The position numbers and the translations under genes were made by a program. 64,000 nt of DNA, taken from positions 1,302,001-1,366,000 of the forward strand of contig NZ_JBEPOO010000001.1 in NCBI RefSeq assembly GCF_040546815.1, written 5' to 3'. Below the pieces are notes generated by a model. That model was not told the DNA's origin. It made no database searches and saw only the letters and a list, made by a program, of their open reading frames with translations. Shown piece after piece: positions 47,301 through 55,179 of the stretch (position 1 is the stretch's first letter; each line of letters starts with the position of its first letter). Source of the DNA: Devosia sp. 2618 (lineage in GTDB: Bacteria; Pseudomonadota; Alphaproteobacteria; Rhizobiales; Devosiaceae).

Positions 47301-49970
47301 AGTGGCGCGGTCACCGCCAACGATCCGCCGGTCGGCAACAATGACAATGGCTTTCTGGTGCAGCGCAACACGCCGATTACCTTTTCGGCGGCAACATTGC
47401 TGGCCAACGATACCGATCCCAACAACGACCCGCTGACCATTATCGGGGCAGGGGCAGCGTCGGGTGGCACGGTGACCTTTAACGCACAGGCGCAGACCAT
47501 CACCTTCACGCCCAATGCCGGTTACACCGGGACGGCGACGTTCGGATATTCGATTTCGGACGGTCGCGGCGGCACCGGTTCGGCCATGGTCAGTATGAAT
47601 GTGGTGACGGCGGTCAGCCAGAGTTCGCTGTTCCAGCCCAGCGACACGCCGAGCAGCCTTTCCAGCACCGACACGGCCCATGTCAATCTGGGCGTCAAGT
47701 TCGTGGCGTCGGCAGCGGGGATCATCACCGGGATCAAATACTACAAGAGCGCCACTGACGTCGGCACCCATACCGGCTCGCTGTGGAGCAGCACCGGAAC
47801 GCTACTGGCCTCGGCGACCTTTGAAAACGAGACTGCGAGTGGCTGGCAGACGCTGAGCTTCAGCAATCCCGTCCAGATCGCGGCGGGGGCGACCTATACG
47901 GCCAGCTTCCACAGCAATGGCCACTATGCCACGACGCCCAACTACTTCACGACGGCCCATACCAACGGGCTGCTGACCGCACCGGCGGCCGGCAATGGCG
48001 TGTTCACCTATGGCATCGGCAATGTCATGCCGACCAGCACCTATGGCAACACCAATTACTGGGTCGATGTGGTGATGAACTCGACCGCCAGCACCAACCA
48101 GGCGCCCGTTGCAACGAATGATAGCGGCTTCACGACGCCGCTCAATACGGCCCTGACGCTGGCAGCCAGCGCCTTGCTGGCCAATGACACGGACCCCGAC
48201 AGCGATCCGCTTTCGGTGACCGGCGTCAGCAATGCGGTCAATGGCACGGTGACGTTCAACGTCCAGACCAACAGTGTGCTATTCACCCCGACGGCGGGCT
48301 ATTCGGGGGCGGCGTCCTTTGTCTATGCCATTGCCGATGGGCGTGGTGGCACGTCCAACGCGACGGTCAATCTCACCATTGCTGCCGCACCCAATCGGCC
48401 GCCGGTTGCCGGCAATGACAGCGGCTACACCACGGCGCAGGGGCAGGCGCTGCAGATCGCCGCCGCTGCGCTGCTGGGCAATGACACCGACCCCGACGGC
48501 GATCCGCTGACCATTACCGGCGTCAGCGGCGCGGCCAATGGCACGGTCGCGTTCAACGCCCAGACCAATATCGTGACCTTCACGCCAAACGCCGGTTACA
48601 CGGGCGCGGCGAGCTTTAACTATGCCGTGGCCGATGGCCGGGGCGGGACCGCATCGGCGGCGGTGGCGCTGAACGTTACAACGCCGATCACCGGCAGTAC
48701 GGTGTTTGCCGCCAATGCCACGCCTGCGACAGCCAACATCAATGACAGTGCATCGGTTGAACTCGGGATGCGGTTCACGGTCGCCTCGGCAGGCTTCATC
48801 ACCGGCGTGCGCTTCTACAAGGGTGCACAGAATGTCGGCACCCATACCGGCACGCTGTGGAGTGCCACCGGCACCCAGCTGGGCACGGTGACTTTCGGCA
48901 ATGAGACGGCGTCGGGCTGGCAATCGGCCAGCTTCAGCAACCCGATCGCGGTCTCGGCGGGCACCAGCTACATCGTATCCTACCATGCGCCAAACGGCCA
49001 CTATTCGGCCACCGGCGCCTATTTCGGCACGGCTACAACCAATGGCCAGCTGACCGCACCGCAGAGCGTTACGGGCAGCACCAATGGCCTCTTCACCTAC
49101 GGCTCCAACACAGTCCTGCCGACCAGCAGTTACAATGCCACCAATTACTGGGTCGACGTCTATTACCAGCAAGGCGCCAATACAGCGCCGGTTGCCAACA
49201 ATGACAGCGGCCTGACCACCCAGCGCAACGCGCCGCTGCAGATCGCGGTGGCTACACTGCTGGCCAACGACACCGACGCCAATGGCGATCCGCTGGTGGT
49301 GACGGGCGTCAGCGGGGCAACGAACGGCACGGTGAGCTTTAACCCCCAGACCAATATCGTGACCTTCACGCCCAATACCGACTATTCCGGCGCTGCGAGC
49401 TTTAGCTACGCGATCTCGGATGGGCGAGGGGGCACGGCATCGGCAAATGTGGGGCTGACAGTCGCGCCACCGGTCGCCGGAACGTCGCTGTTTCCCAATA
49501 CGGCAGTGCCGACCACAACGACGGTCAACGATCCGAACGGGGTCGAGCTGGGCATGAAGTTCACCAGCTCGCAGGCCGGCACGATCACCGGCGTGCGCTT
49601 CTACAAAGGCGCGCAGAACACCGGCACCCATACCGGGACGCTGTGGAGTTCGGCGGGCGTCAAACTCGGCACCCTGACGTTCCAGAACGAAACGGCAAGC
49701 GGCTGGCAGACCGCGTCCTTCGCGACGCCAATCGCCATCACGGCCGGCACGACCTACATCGTGTCCTATCACAGCAATGGCAATTACTCGGCGAGCGCCA
49801 ACGGCTTCGCATCGCCCGTCACCTCGGGGCCGCTCACGGCGCCTTCGAGCGCGTCGAGCGGCGGTAACGGCCTTTATGCCTATGGCGGCGCCAGCGCCTT
49901 CCCGACCAACAGCTACAACGCCTCCAACTACTATGTCGACGTGGTCTTTAACGGACAGCTGGCGTCCTGA
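44301..49970 (+). CDS. Giant multidomain exported protein: dimethylformamidase-like, DUF4082 and cadherin-like repeats
   Basis: 1889 residues. A low-complexity N-terminus (1-250) contains a Cys cluster (CGSCTGRACTMC, near 191-202) and no Sec signal. A region at about 255-735 resembles the N,N-dimethylformamidase large-subunit C-terminal fold (YRVDIYRLGYYGGDGARLV, IFLSVGHDEYWSGEQRANVE, FWSGNEVYWETRWE). An Ig-like domain (753-850) follows, then DUF4082 modules at about 853-1003, 1108-1261, 1467-1623 and 1729-1889 (TGVRFYKGAQN, NETASGWQT). These are interleaved with four cadherin/RapA2-like modules (about 1007-1103, 1267-1360, 1363-1461, 1627-1723; LLANDTDPNNDPL, SDGRGGT). The type I secretion genes downstream suggest export as a surface or released protein. 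No RTX nonapeptides are seen. Enzymatic activity of the N-terminal fold is unproven. Confidence 0.85.
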   Translation: MKTYSNSVLAQSITLSSKFSGRATRSVVQTREPSDGSKSVVRYRRDGGRSWGALASGEGGGFHGHDKHGLHQVFSGKGDGAPGRNYAVTSSYADPLSVVSTGPVLSPTAPVTASETSIQPAAPVLSPVAPAATTPAVVPAPTTGFQIAPVDAPAATAPDAAEASAAVVDWRASWLAAAAQTPCGSCTGRACTMCSVRTGGPAAGNGKPTGYAPRTLIFYDPSEEAAGAEKIAPALTVPSARTDNAGTSSLTAAAAPNAIVLENQKQGTPESVWMIGKADASIEGYAAEFTLNHGQRVDFKINTDSKNYRVDIYRLGYYGGDGARLVHTINRTLTTAQGQPVPLFDPTTKLVDAGNWSVSTSWDIPADAVSGVYFAKLTRLDGSGGENMIPFIVRDDQAPSDITFQTSDTTWQAYNWWGGYNFYGGIDAGGREGRASAVSYNRPIISRDGGFSAGPQDFIFGAEYSAIRFIEQNGYDVNYISGIDSASNAAQLLNSKIFLSVGHDEYWSGEQRANVEAARDAGVNLSFWSGNEVYWETRWESSIDGTGTPYKTLVSYKERWDNANSDVNGTTSTWRDPLLGSGKPENSLTGTIFTVDSYRLDAIDVPYDMSNLRFWSNTAVAGIEPGEVYTLTKNLLGYEWDSDLDNGFRPAGLVPLSSTTVDVNSLLLDYGNAVGPGTAQHSLTLYRAPSGALVFGAGTVYWSWGLDSHHDNEATPIDRNVQQSMINLFADMGVQPTTLMQSLVAANQTTDHLAPTSIITSPTAAGALTAAQTVTITGTATDAGGGLVSVVEVSTNGGTTWHRATGRGNWTYSWTPIIGGNYTILSRAVDDSVNLETPSTGITVNVSQGGSGNLFGPNETPATPYVVDPTPVNVGVTFSANTSGSIVGLRYFKGAGNTGQHIGSLWTSTGTLLSKATFQNETASGWQTVIFDAPISITAGTTYVASYYGTLGYAASSNYFVSPHTRGALTSTNGVYTYANQNAFPTISSSGTNYWVDVVFSGAVTANDPPVGNNDNGFLVQRNTPITFSAATLLANDTDPNNDPLTIIGAGAASGGTVTFNAQAQTITFTPNAGYTGTATFGYSISDGRGGTGSAMVSMNVVTAVSQSSLFQPSDTPSSLSSTDTAHVNLGVKFVASAAGIITGIKYYKSATDVGTHTGSLWSSTGTLLASATFENETASGWQTLSFSNPVQIAAGATYTASFHSNGHYATTPNYFTTAHTNGLLTAPAAGNGVFTYGIGNVMPTSTYGNTNYWVDVVMNSTASTNQAPVATNDSGFTTPLNTALTLAASALLANDTDPDSDPLSVTGVSNAVNGTVTFNVQTNSVLFTPTAGYSGAASFVYAIADGRGGTSNATVNLTIAAAPNRPPVAGNDSGYTTAQGQALQIAAAALLGNDTDPDGDPLTITGVSGAANGTVAFNAQTNIVTFTPNAGYTGAASFNYAVADGRGGTASAAVALNVTTPITGSTVFAANATPATANINDSASVELGMRFTVASAGFITGVRFYKGAQNVGTHTGTLWSATGTQLGTVTFGNETASGWQSASFSNPIAVSAGTSYIVSYHAPNGHYSATGAYFGTATTNGQLTAPQSVTGSTNGLFTYGSNTVLPTSSYNATNYWVDVYYQQGANTAPVANNDSGLTTQRNAPLQIAVATLLANDTDANGDPLVVTGVSGATNGTVSFNPQTNIVTFTPNTDYSGAASFSYAISDGRGGTASANVGLTVAPPVAGTSLFPNTAVPTTTTVNDPNGVELGMKFTSSQAGTITGVRFYKGAQNTGTHTGTLWSSAGVKLGTLTFQNETASGWQTASFATPIAITAGTTYIVSYHSNGNYSASANGFASPVTSGPLTAPSSASSGGNGLYAYGGASAFPTNSYNASNYYVDVVFNGQLAS

Positions 49971-49998
49971 GCCGGCATCAGAACAGGGAACAACTATC

Positions 49999-50307
49999 AT
50001 GCAAGGCGAACTCTACGCCGACGCTATCGGAGAAATCACCGTGACGGGAACGGTGGTGCGCATCGACCTGGTGAGCCTGTCGGCCACCATGCGCGATGAC
50101 ACCGGCCAACCTGTGCCGGAGCTGCGCCAACGCATCGTCATGTCGCTCGAAGGCTTCGCCAACAGTTTTGATGTGCTGCAAAAGGCCATGAACGGGCTGA
50201 TCGAGGCGGGCGCCATTCGCCGCAACGAGCCCGATGATGTGGTCGTGCCGGTCAAGGGCAAGACCAATGGCAATGGCCACCACAATTCGTCACCCAACTT
50301 TGCCTGA
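49999..50307 (+). CDS. Small conserved protein between secreted substrate and type I exporter
   Basis: 102 residues, beginning MQGELYADAIGEITVTGTVV, then RIDLVSLSATMRDDTGQPVP and RQRIVMSLEGFANSFDVLQK, with a disordered Gly/Asn/His-rich tail. No signal peptide or membrane segment. The start is ATG 49999 with AGGGA upstream, 28 bp after the giant gene and 20 bp before the exporter ATPase. I recall similar short proteins beside T1SS ABC/HlyD pairs in proteobacteria, but know no assigned function. A chaperone or export-regulation role is only inferred from position. Confidence 0.7.
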   Translation: MQGELYADAIGEITVTGTVVRIDLVSLSATMRDDTGQPVPELRQRIVMSLEGFANSFDVLQKAMNGLIEAGAIRRNEPDDVVVPVKGKTNGNGHHNSSPNFA

Positions 50308-50327
50308 GAGGCGGCGCACGCGCCATC

Positions 50328-52478
50328 ATGCAGCCCCCAGTTCAGACCGGCCCGGAATGTCTTGCGGCCACCTTGCGACACCATGGTTTTGATGGCGACG
50401 CCGAACGGTTGATCGCCGAATATGCCATTCGCGACGAGGGGGTCGGGTTCGACCTCATGCTGCGCATGGCCCGCGACGCAGGGCTCAAGGCGCGCCGGAC
50501 CAGGTTGAAACCTGCGGCTATTCTGCGCCTGGGGCAGGCCTATCCGGCGCTGGCCCGGCTACAGAACGGCAACTGGATCACGGTGCTGGGAGCAGGCAAG
50601 GACGAGGCCGGCGCGGTTGTCCTGCGCCTGTTCGATCCGCTGGCCGAGGTGCCCGGTGGACTGATCACGGTCCAGCTCGAGCAGTTTGCCAAGCACTGGA
50701 ACGGCGACCTGCTGCTGGCCAAGCGCAGCTATGCCATTGCCGATCCGGAACAGCCGTTCGGCTTCCGCTGGTTCGTGCCCGAAATCATGCATCAGGGTCG
50801 CCTGTTTGGTGATGTCGCGGTGGCGGCGCTGTTTCTCTATGCGCTCGGGCTGGCGACGCCGATGTTTTTCCAGCTGGTGATCGACAAGGTGCTGGTACAC
50901 CAGAGCTATGCCACGCTGTCGGTGCTGGCCATCGGCGTTTGCGTGTCGCTGTTGTTTGAGGCGGTGTTCGTTTTTCTACGGCGCTATCTGCTGATCTATG
51001 CCACCAACCGGATCGATATCCGTGTTGCGACCAAGACATTCCGGCATCTGCTGGATCTGCCGATCACCTTTTTCGAGCAGGCCTCGGCGGGTGTGCTGGT
51101 CAAGCACATGCAGCAATCGAGCCGCATCCGCGAGTTTCTGACCGGCAGGCTGTTTCTGACCCTGCTCGACGCGATGTCGCTGTTCGTTTTTGTGCCGGTG
51201 CTGTTTCTCTATAGCCCGACGCTGTCGATGATCGTGCTGGGCTTTAGTGCGCTGATCGGGGTGGTCGTCGCCTCGTTGATCGCGCCCTTCCGCAAGCGGC
51301 TGGCGGCGCTCTATGCAGCCGAGGGCGCGCGTCAGGGCCTGCTGGTCGAGACCGTCCACGGCATCCGCACGCTCAAGTCGCTGGCGATGGAACCGCAGCA
51401 GCGCCGCGTCTGGGACGATCGCTCCGCCCAGACCATCAACACGCGCTTCAAGGTGGAAACCATCTCGATCACCGCACAGGCGGTTACGGGGCTGCTCGAA
51501 AAACTGATGGGCGTGGCCATTATCGGTGTCGGCGCGCTGCATGTGTTTGACGGCAGCATGACGGTCGGTGCGCTGATCGCGTTCAACATGCTGGCCGGGC
51601 GCGTCTCGGGGCCGCTGGTGCAGATCGTCACCATGGTGCACGAATATCAGGAAGTGGCGCTGTCGGTGCGCATGCTGGGCGAGGTGATGAACCAGAAGGT
51701 CGAGCGCTCTGACCGTACCGAAGGCCTGCGCCCCGAACTGGTGGGCAATATCGACTTCGAGAACGTGGCGTTCCGCTATCGCTCGGACGGGCCATTCGCG
51801 CTCAACGAAATCAGTTTCACCGTGCCCGATGGCTCCATCATGGGCGTGGTGGGCCGCAGCGGCTCGGGCAAAAGCACGGTGACCCGGCTGATCCAGGGGC
51901 TGTACCCGATCCAGCAGGGTCTGATCCGCATCGGCGGGCATGACCTGCGCGAACTCGATCTCAACCACCTGCGCCGCAGCGTCGGCGTCGTGCTGCAGGA
52001 CAATTTCCTGTTTCGCGGCACGGTGCGCGAGAACATCTCCGCGGCCAAGCCGGACGCCACGTTTGAAGAAGTGGTCGAGGCGGCCAAACTGGCGGGCGCC
52101 GTGGAGTTCATCGAGCAGATGCAGCGCGGCTATGACACGCTGATAGAGGAGGGGGCCGAGAACCTCTCCGGCGGCCAGCGCCAGCGCCTGTCGATTGCGC
52201 GGGCCCTCGTCACCAATCCGAAAATCCTGATCCTCGACGAAGCCACCAGTGCGCTCGATCCAGAAAGCGAAGCCATCGTCAAACGCAGCATCAAGGGCAT
52301 CGCGGCCGGACGAACGGTAATCATCGTCTCGCATCGCCTCTCCATGCTGACCGATGCCGACGCCATTCTGGTGATCGATCGCGGCCGTCTGGTCGATGTC
52401 GGGCCGCATAGCCAATTGGTATCGCGTTGCACGACTTACCGACATCTGTGGAACCAGCAGATGAAGCTCGCAGGATGA
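50328..52478 (+). CDS. Type I secretion ABC exporter with degenerate C39-like domain
   Basis: A 716-residue HlyB/LapB-like exporter. The N-terminal C39-type domain (about 1-130) keeps the GPECLAATLRHHG helix, but the catalytic Cys position is Thr7 (QTG in place of DCG). It should therefore bind, not cleave, substrate, like HlyB. The membrane domain (about 150-440) has six helices. The nucleotide-binding domain has GVVGRSGSGKSTVTRLIQG, signature LSGGQRQRLSIARAL, Walker B ILILDEATSALD and VSHRLSML. It overlaps the HlyD-like gene by 4 bp (ATGA). Confidence 0.94.
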   Translation: MQPPVQTGPECLAATLRHHGFDGDAERLIAEYAIRDEGVGFDLMLRMARDAGLKARRTRLKPAAILRLGQAYPALARLQNGNWITVLGAGKDEAGAVVLRLFDPLAEVPGGLITVQLEQFAKHWNGDLLLAKRSYAIADPEQPFGFRWFVPEIMHQGRLFGDVAVAALFLYALGLATPMFFQLVIDKVLVHQSYATLSVLAIGVCVSLLFEAVFVFLRRYLLIYATNRIDIRVATKTFRHLLDLPITFFEQASAGVLVKHMQQSSRIREFLTGRLFLTLLDAMSLFVFVPVLFLYSPTLSMIVLGFSALIGVVVASLIAPFRKRLAALYAAEGARQGLLVETVHGIRTLKSLAMEPQQRRVWDDRSAQTINTRFKVETISITAQAVTGLLEKLMGVAIIGVGALHVFDGSMTVGALIAFNMLAGRVSGPLVQIVTMVHEYQEVALSVRMLGEVMNQKVERSDRTEGLRPELVGNIDFENVAFRYRSDGPFALNEISFTVPDGSIMGVVGRSGSGKSTVTRLIQGLYPIQQGLIRIGGHDLRELDLNHLRRSVGVVLQDNFLFRGTVRENISAAKPDATFEEVVEAAKLAGAVEFIEQMQRGYDTLIEEGAENLSGGQRQRLSIARALVTNPKILILDEATSALDPESEAIVKRSIKGIAAGRTVIIVSHRLSMLTDADAILVIDRGRLVDVGPHSQLVSRCTTYRHLWNQQMKLAG

Positions 52479-53869
52479 GTGTCGCTCAGAGGCGTCCAAG
52501 GCTGGTCAAGCCGCCGAACAAGCCTGATCTGAAGCTCGTCTCCTCGGTCAAGCAACCCGCCGTCATGGATTTCCAGACCGACGCCATCGCGCTGGAGGAG
52601 CGCAAACCGCCCGTTACCGCCCGCATGACGCTCTACCTCGTGGCCCTCGCGATCGGATGCGGCATCTACTGGGCAAGTGTTTCGCAGATCGACGAAATTG
52701 TCGTGGCGCCGGGCAAGCTAACCACCAGCCAGCCAACGCTGGTCATGCAGCCCTTTGAAACGTCAATTATCCGCACCATCGAGGTTAAATCCGGCGACAT
52801 CGTCCATAAGGGACAATTGCTGGCAACACTCGACCCGACTTTTGCGTCTTCCGACACGGGGCAATTGCAGGCCAAATTGACGGGATTCGAGGCGCAGATC
52901 GATCGGATCAAAGCCGAGCTCGCCGGCACGGCCTATACGCCGCCGCCAAATGCGTCAGCCGAAGCCTTGATGCAGGGGCAGTTGGCAGCGCAGCGCCTCG
53001 CCGCCTACCAAGCCAAGCTCGACGACTATGACGCCCAGATCGGGCACGGCAATGCCACGATGGCAGCTGCCAAGGCGCAGGAGGCCAAGCTGGAACAGCG
53101 GCTGGAGGGCCTGCAGGAAATCCAGACCATGCACGCCACACTCGCCGATACCGGCAATGTGTCCAAGCTGACCTTCATGCAAAGCCGCGACCTCAGCCTT
53201 GATCTGCAGGTGACGCTGGCGCAGGTCAACGGCCAATATGCCGAGGCCGTCCAGCAACTGGAACAGGTGCAGGCCGAGCGGCAGAACTATATCGAGGACT
53301 ATCGGCGTCTCGCCATGGAGGCGCTGGTCGACCTCGAAGACAAGCAGGCCGGCGCCAGCGAAGAGCTGCGCAAGGTGGACTTGCGGACCTCGATGTCACA
53401 ACTGATCGCGCCCGCTGACGCCGCCGTGCTCGAAGTCGCCGAGCGTTCGGTGTCCTCGGTCGTGCAGCCCGCCGAGCCGCTGATCACGCTGGTGCCGCTC
53501 AACGTGCCGCTGGAAGTCGAAGTAACGGTCGCCAGCAACGATATCGGCCATCTGGCCGCTGGCGATGCTGCCCGGGTCAAGTTCGACGCATTTCCGTTTC
53601 AGGAACACGGCACGATTGACGGCAAAGTCGTTTCCATCAGCGAAAACTCCTTCGCCAAACCGGCCGGCGCCGATCCCGCCGGCGGCGCCGCCTTCTACAA
53701 AATCCGCATTGCCCTGGGCCAAGACCAGCTCAAAAGCGTCCCCACAACCTTCCGCCTCCTGCCAGGCATGACCGTCTCCGCCGAAATCCACGCCGGCGAA
53801 AGAAGCATCATCTCCTACTTCCTCTACCCCCTGATCCGGGGGCTAGACGAAAGCCTGCGCGAGCCTTGA
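52475..53869 (+). CDS. Type I secretion membrane fusion protein (HlyD family)
   Basis: A 464-residue periplasmic adaptor. It has a cytoplasmic N-terminus, one membrane segment (about 50-70, YLVALAIGCGIYWASVSQI), a lipoyl-like half (VAPGKLTTSQPTLVMQPFET), a long helical hairpin (about 130-310, rich in Gln, Glu and Ala) and a beta-barrel C-terminus with VPLEVEVTVASNDIGHLAAG and the HlyD signature-like LLPGMTVSAEIHAGERSIIS. The start at 52475 overlaps the exporter stop; an in-frame ATG at 52427 lies inside the exporter gene. No TolC-type outer-membrane gene is in the window. Confidence 0.94.
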   Translation: MSVAQRRPRLVKPPNKPDLKLVSSVKQPAVMDFQTDAIALEERKPPVTARMTLYLVALAIGCGIYWASVSQIDEIVVAPGKLTTSQPTLVMQPFETSIIRTIEVKSGDIVHKGQLLATLDPTFASSDTGQLQAKLTGFEAQIDRIKAELAGTAYTPPPNASAEALMQGQLAAQRLAAYQAKLDDYDAQIGHGNATMAAAKAQEAKLEQRLEGLQEIQTMHATLADTGNVSKLTFMQSRDLSLDLQVTLAQVNGQYAEAVQQLEQVQAERQNYIEDYRRLAMEALVDLEDKQAGASEELRKVDLRTSMSQLIAPADAAVLEVAERSVSSVVQPAEPLITLVPLNVPLEVEVTVASNDIGHLAAGDAARVKFDAFPFQEHGTIDGKVVSISENSFAKPAGADPAGGAAFYKIRIALGQDQLKSVPTTFRLLPGMTVSAEIHAGERSIISYFLYPLIRGLDESLREP

Positions 53870-54008
53870 GGGTTCAACTGGAAACATCATGGAACAATCA
53901 AGGTGCCCATGTGCACCTGCTACCTCTGATCTAGGGAGCGCGATGGGCTTGTTTCAAGCCCGGCTTCTGAGTCTATGATCGCCTGTCTTCGTTCGAAGGG
54001 AGAGACGC

Positions 54009-54422
54009 ATGGCGGCCACAGCTGAGGGTATTAGCGGGCCTTTCTATCACGGCACGCGCGCCGCGTTCGGTATCGGCGATCTGATCTCGCCCGGTTTTAG
54101 GTCCAACTATGGCAAGGGGAACAGGGCGTCGTGGGTCTATTTCGCGGCGACGCTGGAAGCGGCTGTCTGGGGTGCCGAGCTGGCGCTCGGCGATGGGGCG
54201 CAGCGGATTTATATCGTTGAACCCACCGGGCCGCATGTCGACGATCCGAACCTGACGGATAAGAAGTTTCCCGGTAATCCGACAAAATCCTATCGCTCGC
54301 AGCAGCCGGTACGAGTGATTGGCGAGGTGGAGAGCTGGGTGGGTCATCCGGCCGAACAGCTGCAGGCGATGAAGGACATGGTGGAACGGCGGCGGCAGGA
54401 AGGCGTCGAGGCGATCGACTAG
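54009..54422 (+). CDS. arr: Rifampin ADP-ribosyltransferase
   Basis: Inactivates rifamycins by NAD-dependent ADP-ribosylation. It has 137 residues with the Arr family pattern: GPFYHGTRAAFGIGDLISPG at the NAD-binding edge, YFAATLEAAVWGAELA, IYIVEPTGPHVDDPNLTDKK, FPGNPTKSYRS and VRVIGEVESW. The length and all conserved blocks are intact, so it is probably active. It stands alone 139 bp after the hlyD-like gene, at the left end of an accessory pocket. Chromosomal arr genes are common in soil bacteria, so an intrinsic rather than acquired origin is possible. Confidence 0.92.
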   Translation: MAATAEGISGPFYHGTRAAFGIGDLISPGFRSNYGKGNRASWVYFAATLEAAVWGAELALGDGAQRIYIVEPTGPHVDDPNLTDKKFPGNPTKSYRSQQPVRVIGEVESWVGHPAEQLQAMKDMVERRRQEGVEAID

Positions 54423-54437
54423 CGTCGCCGCCCTTCG

Positions 54438-54788
54438 TCAGGGCGCGGGGTCGGTTACGATGGGCATGATGTCCACCCCATCGCCGGGGAAGGTGGTGAT
54501 GTGGGGATGGGTCTCGAAAATCCGGGCGGCATCTTCGATGGTCGCGGCTTCGACGACGAGATAGCCACACAGCGCGTTGCTGGCGCTGGCAATGCCATCC
54601 CGCTTCACCCGCATTGTTTTGCCGACCATGCCGCCCTTGTCGAGGATCGACCCGGCATGGCGCTCTTCCCATGCCGCCCATTGCTGGACGCCCAAAGCAT
54701 CCACAGCGTCCTGCTCAGCCTTGGGCATGGCGCGGAAACGATCAAAGTCTTCGTGACGCATAGTGTAAACGGCGAGGAAGCGCGGCAT
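54438..54788 (-). CDS. YciI-like (YCII-related) protein
   Basis: A 116-residue protein of the YciI/DGPF-like ferredoxin-fold group. MPRFLAVYTMRHEDFDRFRA is at the N-terminus, and the C-terminal half has ALCGYLVVEAATIEDAARIF followed by ETHPHITTFPGDGVDIMPI, the usual family ending with an active-site-like His. These proteins are often fused to or beside ECF sigma factors or regulators; the activity is unknown. It is convergent with arr, 15 bp apart. Confidence 0.82.
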   Translation of the reverse strand: MPRFLAVYTMRHEDFDRFRAMPKAEQDAVDALGVQQWAAWEERHAGSILDKGGMVGKTMRVKRDGIASASNALCGYLVVEAATIEDAARIFETHPHITTFPGDGVDIMPIVTDPAP

Positions 54789-54827
54789 GGCAAAAGCTCC
54801 TGGCAGTCGTTAGCCGGGAGAGACTAA

Positions 54828-55016
54828 TCCAGAGCGACGGCTTCGTCACGCGGGATACCAGACAATGATCGCTTGTTCGACGACTGGCTGTCAAAGACCG
54901 ACGAACTCAACGTCCTCCCAACCCGCCGCGTCCTGCGCTGCCAAGACGAATTCCAGCGTTACAATGCCAGCTGGAACTACATCATCGACACCTTCCTGAC
55001 GCCCCAGCAAAACTAG
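54828..55016 (+). pseudogene. C-terminal gene remnant, unrecognised
   Basis: An open frame without a start codon, entered after a stop at 54825, reads from about 54861 PDNDRLFDDWLSKTDELNVL, then continues RRVLRCQDEFQRYNASWNYI to a TAG at 55016. Composition looks protein-coding, and a terminator hairpin follows 21 bp later, so it is plausibly the tail of a lost gene. I do not recognise the family. The 54789-55179 stretch holds nothing else apart from the terminator. Confidence 0.35.
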
Positions 55017-55037
55017 GCTTGCAGGTCATCCAAAATG

Positions 55038-55068
55038 AAAAACACCGCTCCTTTGGGGCGGTGTTTTT
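55038..55068. terminator. Bidirectional intrinsic terminator
   Basis: AAAAACACCGCTCC / GGGGCGGTGTTTTT hairpin with a 3-nt loop, and A- and T-tracts on both sides, so it can act on either strand. It serves the remnant on the plus strand and could end the SIR2-like gene transcript (stop at 55180) on the minus strand. Confidence 0.85.
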
Positions 55069-55179
55069 AATGGGTGTCCGTCGAACGAGAACGCAGAAAA
55101 TCTGCAATGCATGTGTGATGTTCGATTTCCTAGACCCAGCGATTTAGACACGGTACGTCGCGCGTTCCAGTATCTGGGG

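Noticed and set aside
44301..49970. RTX (GGxGxD) calcium-binding nonapeptide repeats in the giant protein
   Set aside because: The repeated segments are DUF4082 and cadherin-like modules; no run of GGxGxDxUx repeats exists.
48279..50000. 573-codon minus-strand frame opposite the repeat protein
   Set aside because: Its apparent repeats are only the antisense of the DUF4082/cadherin modules on the plus strand.
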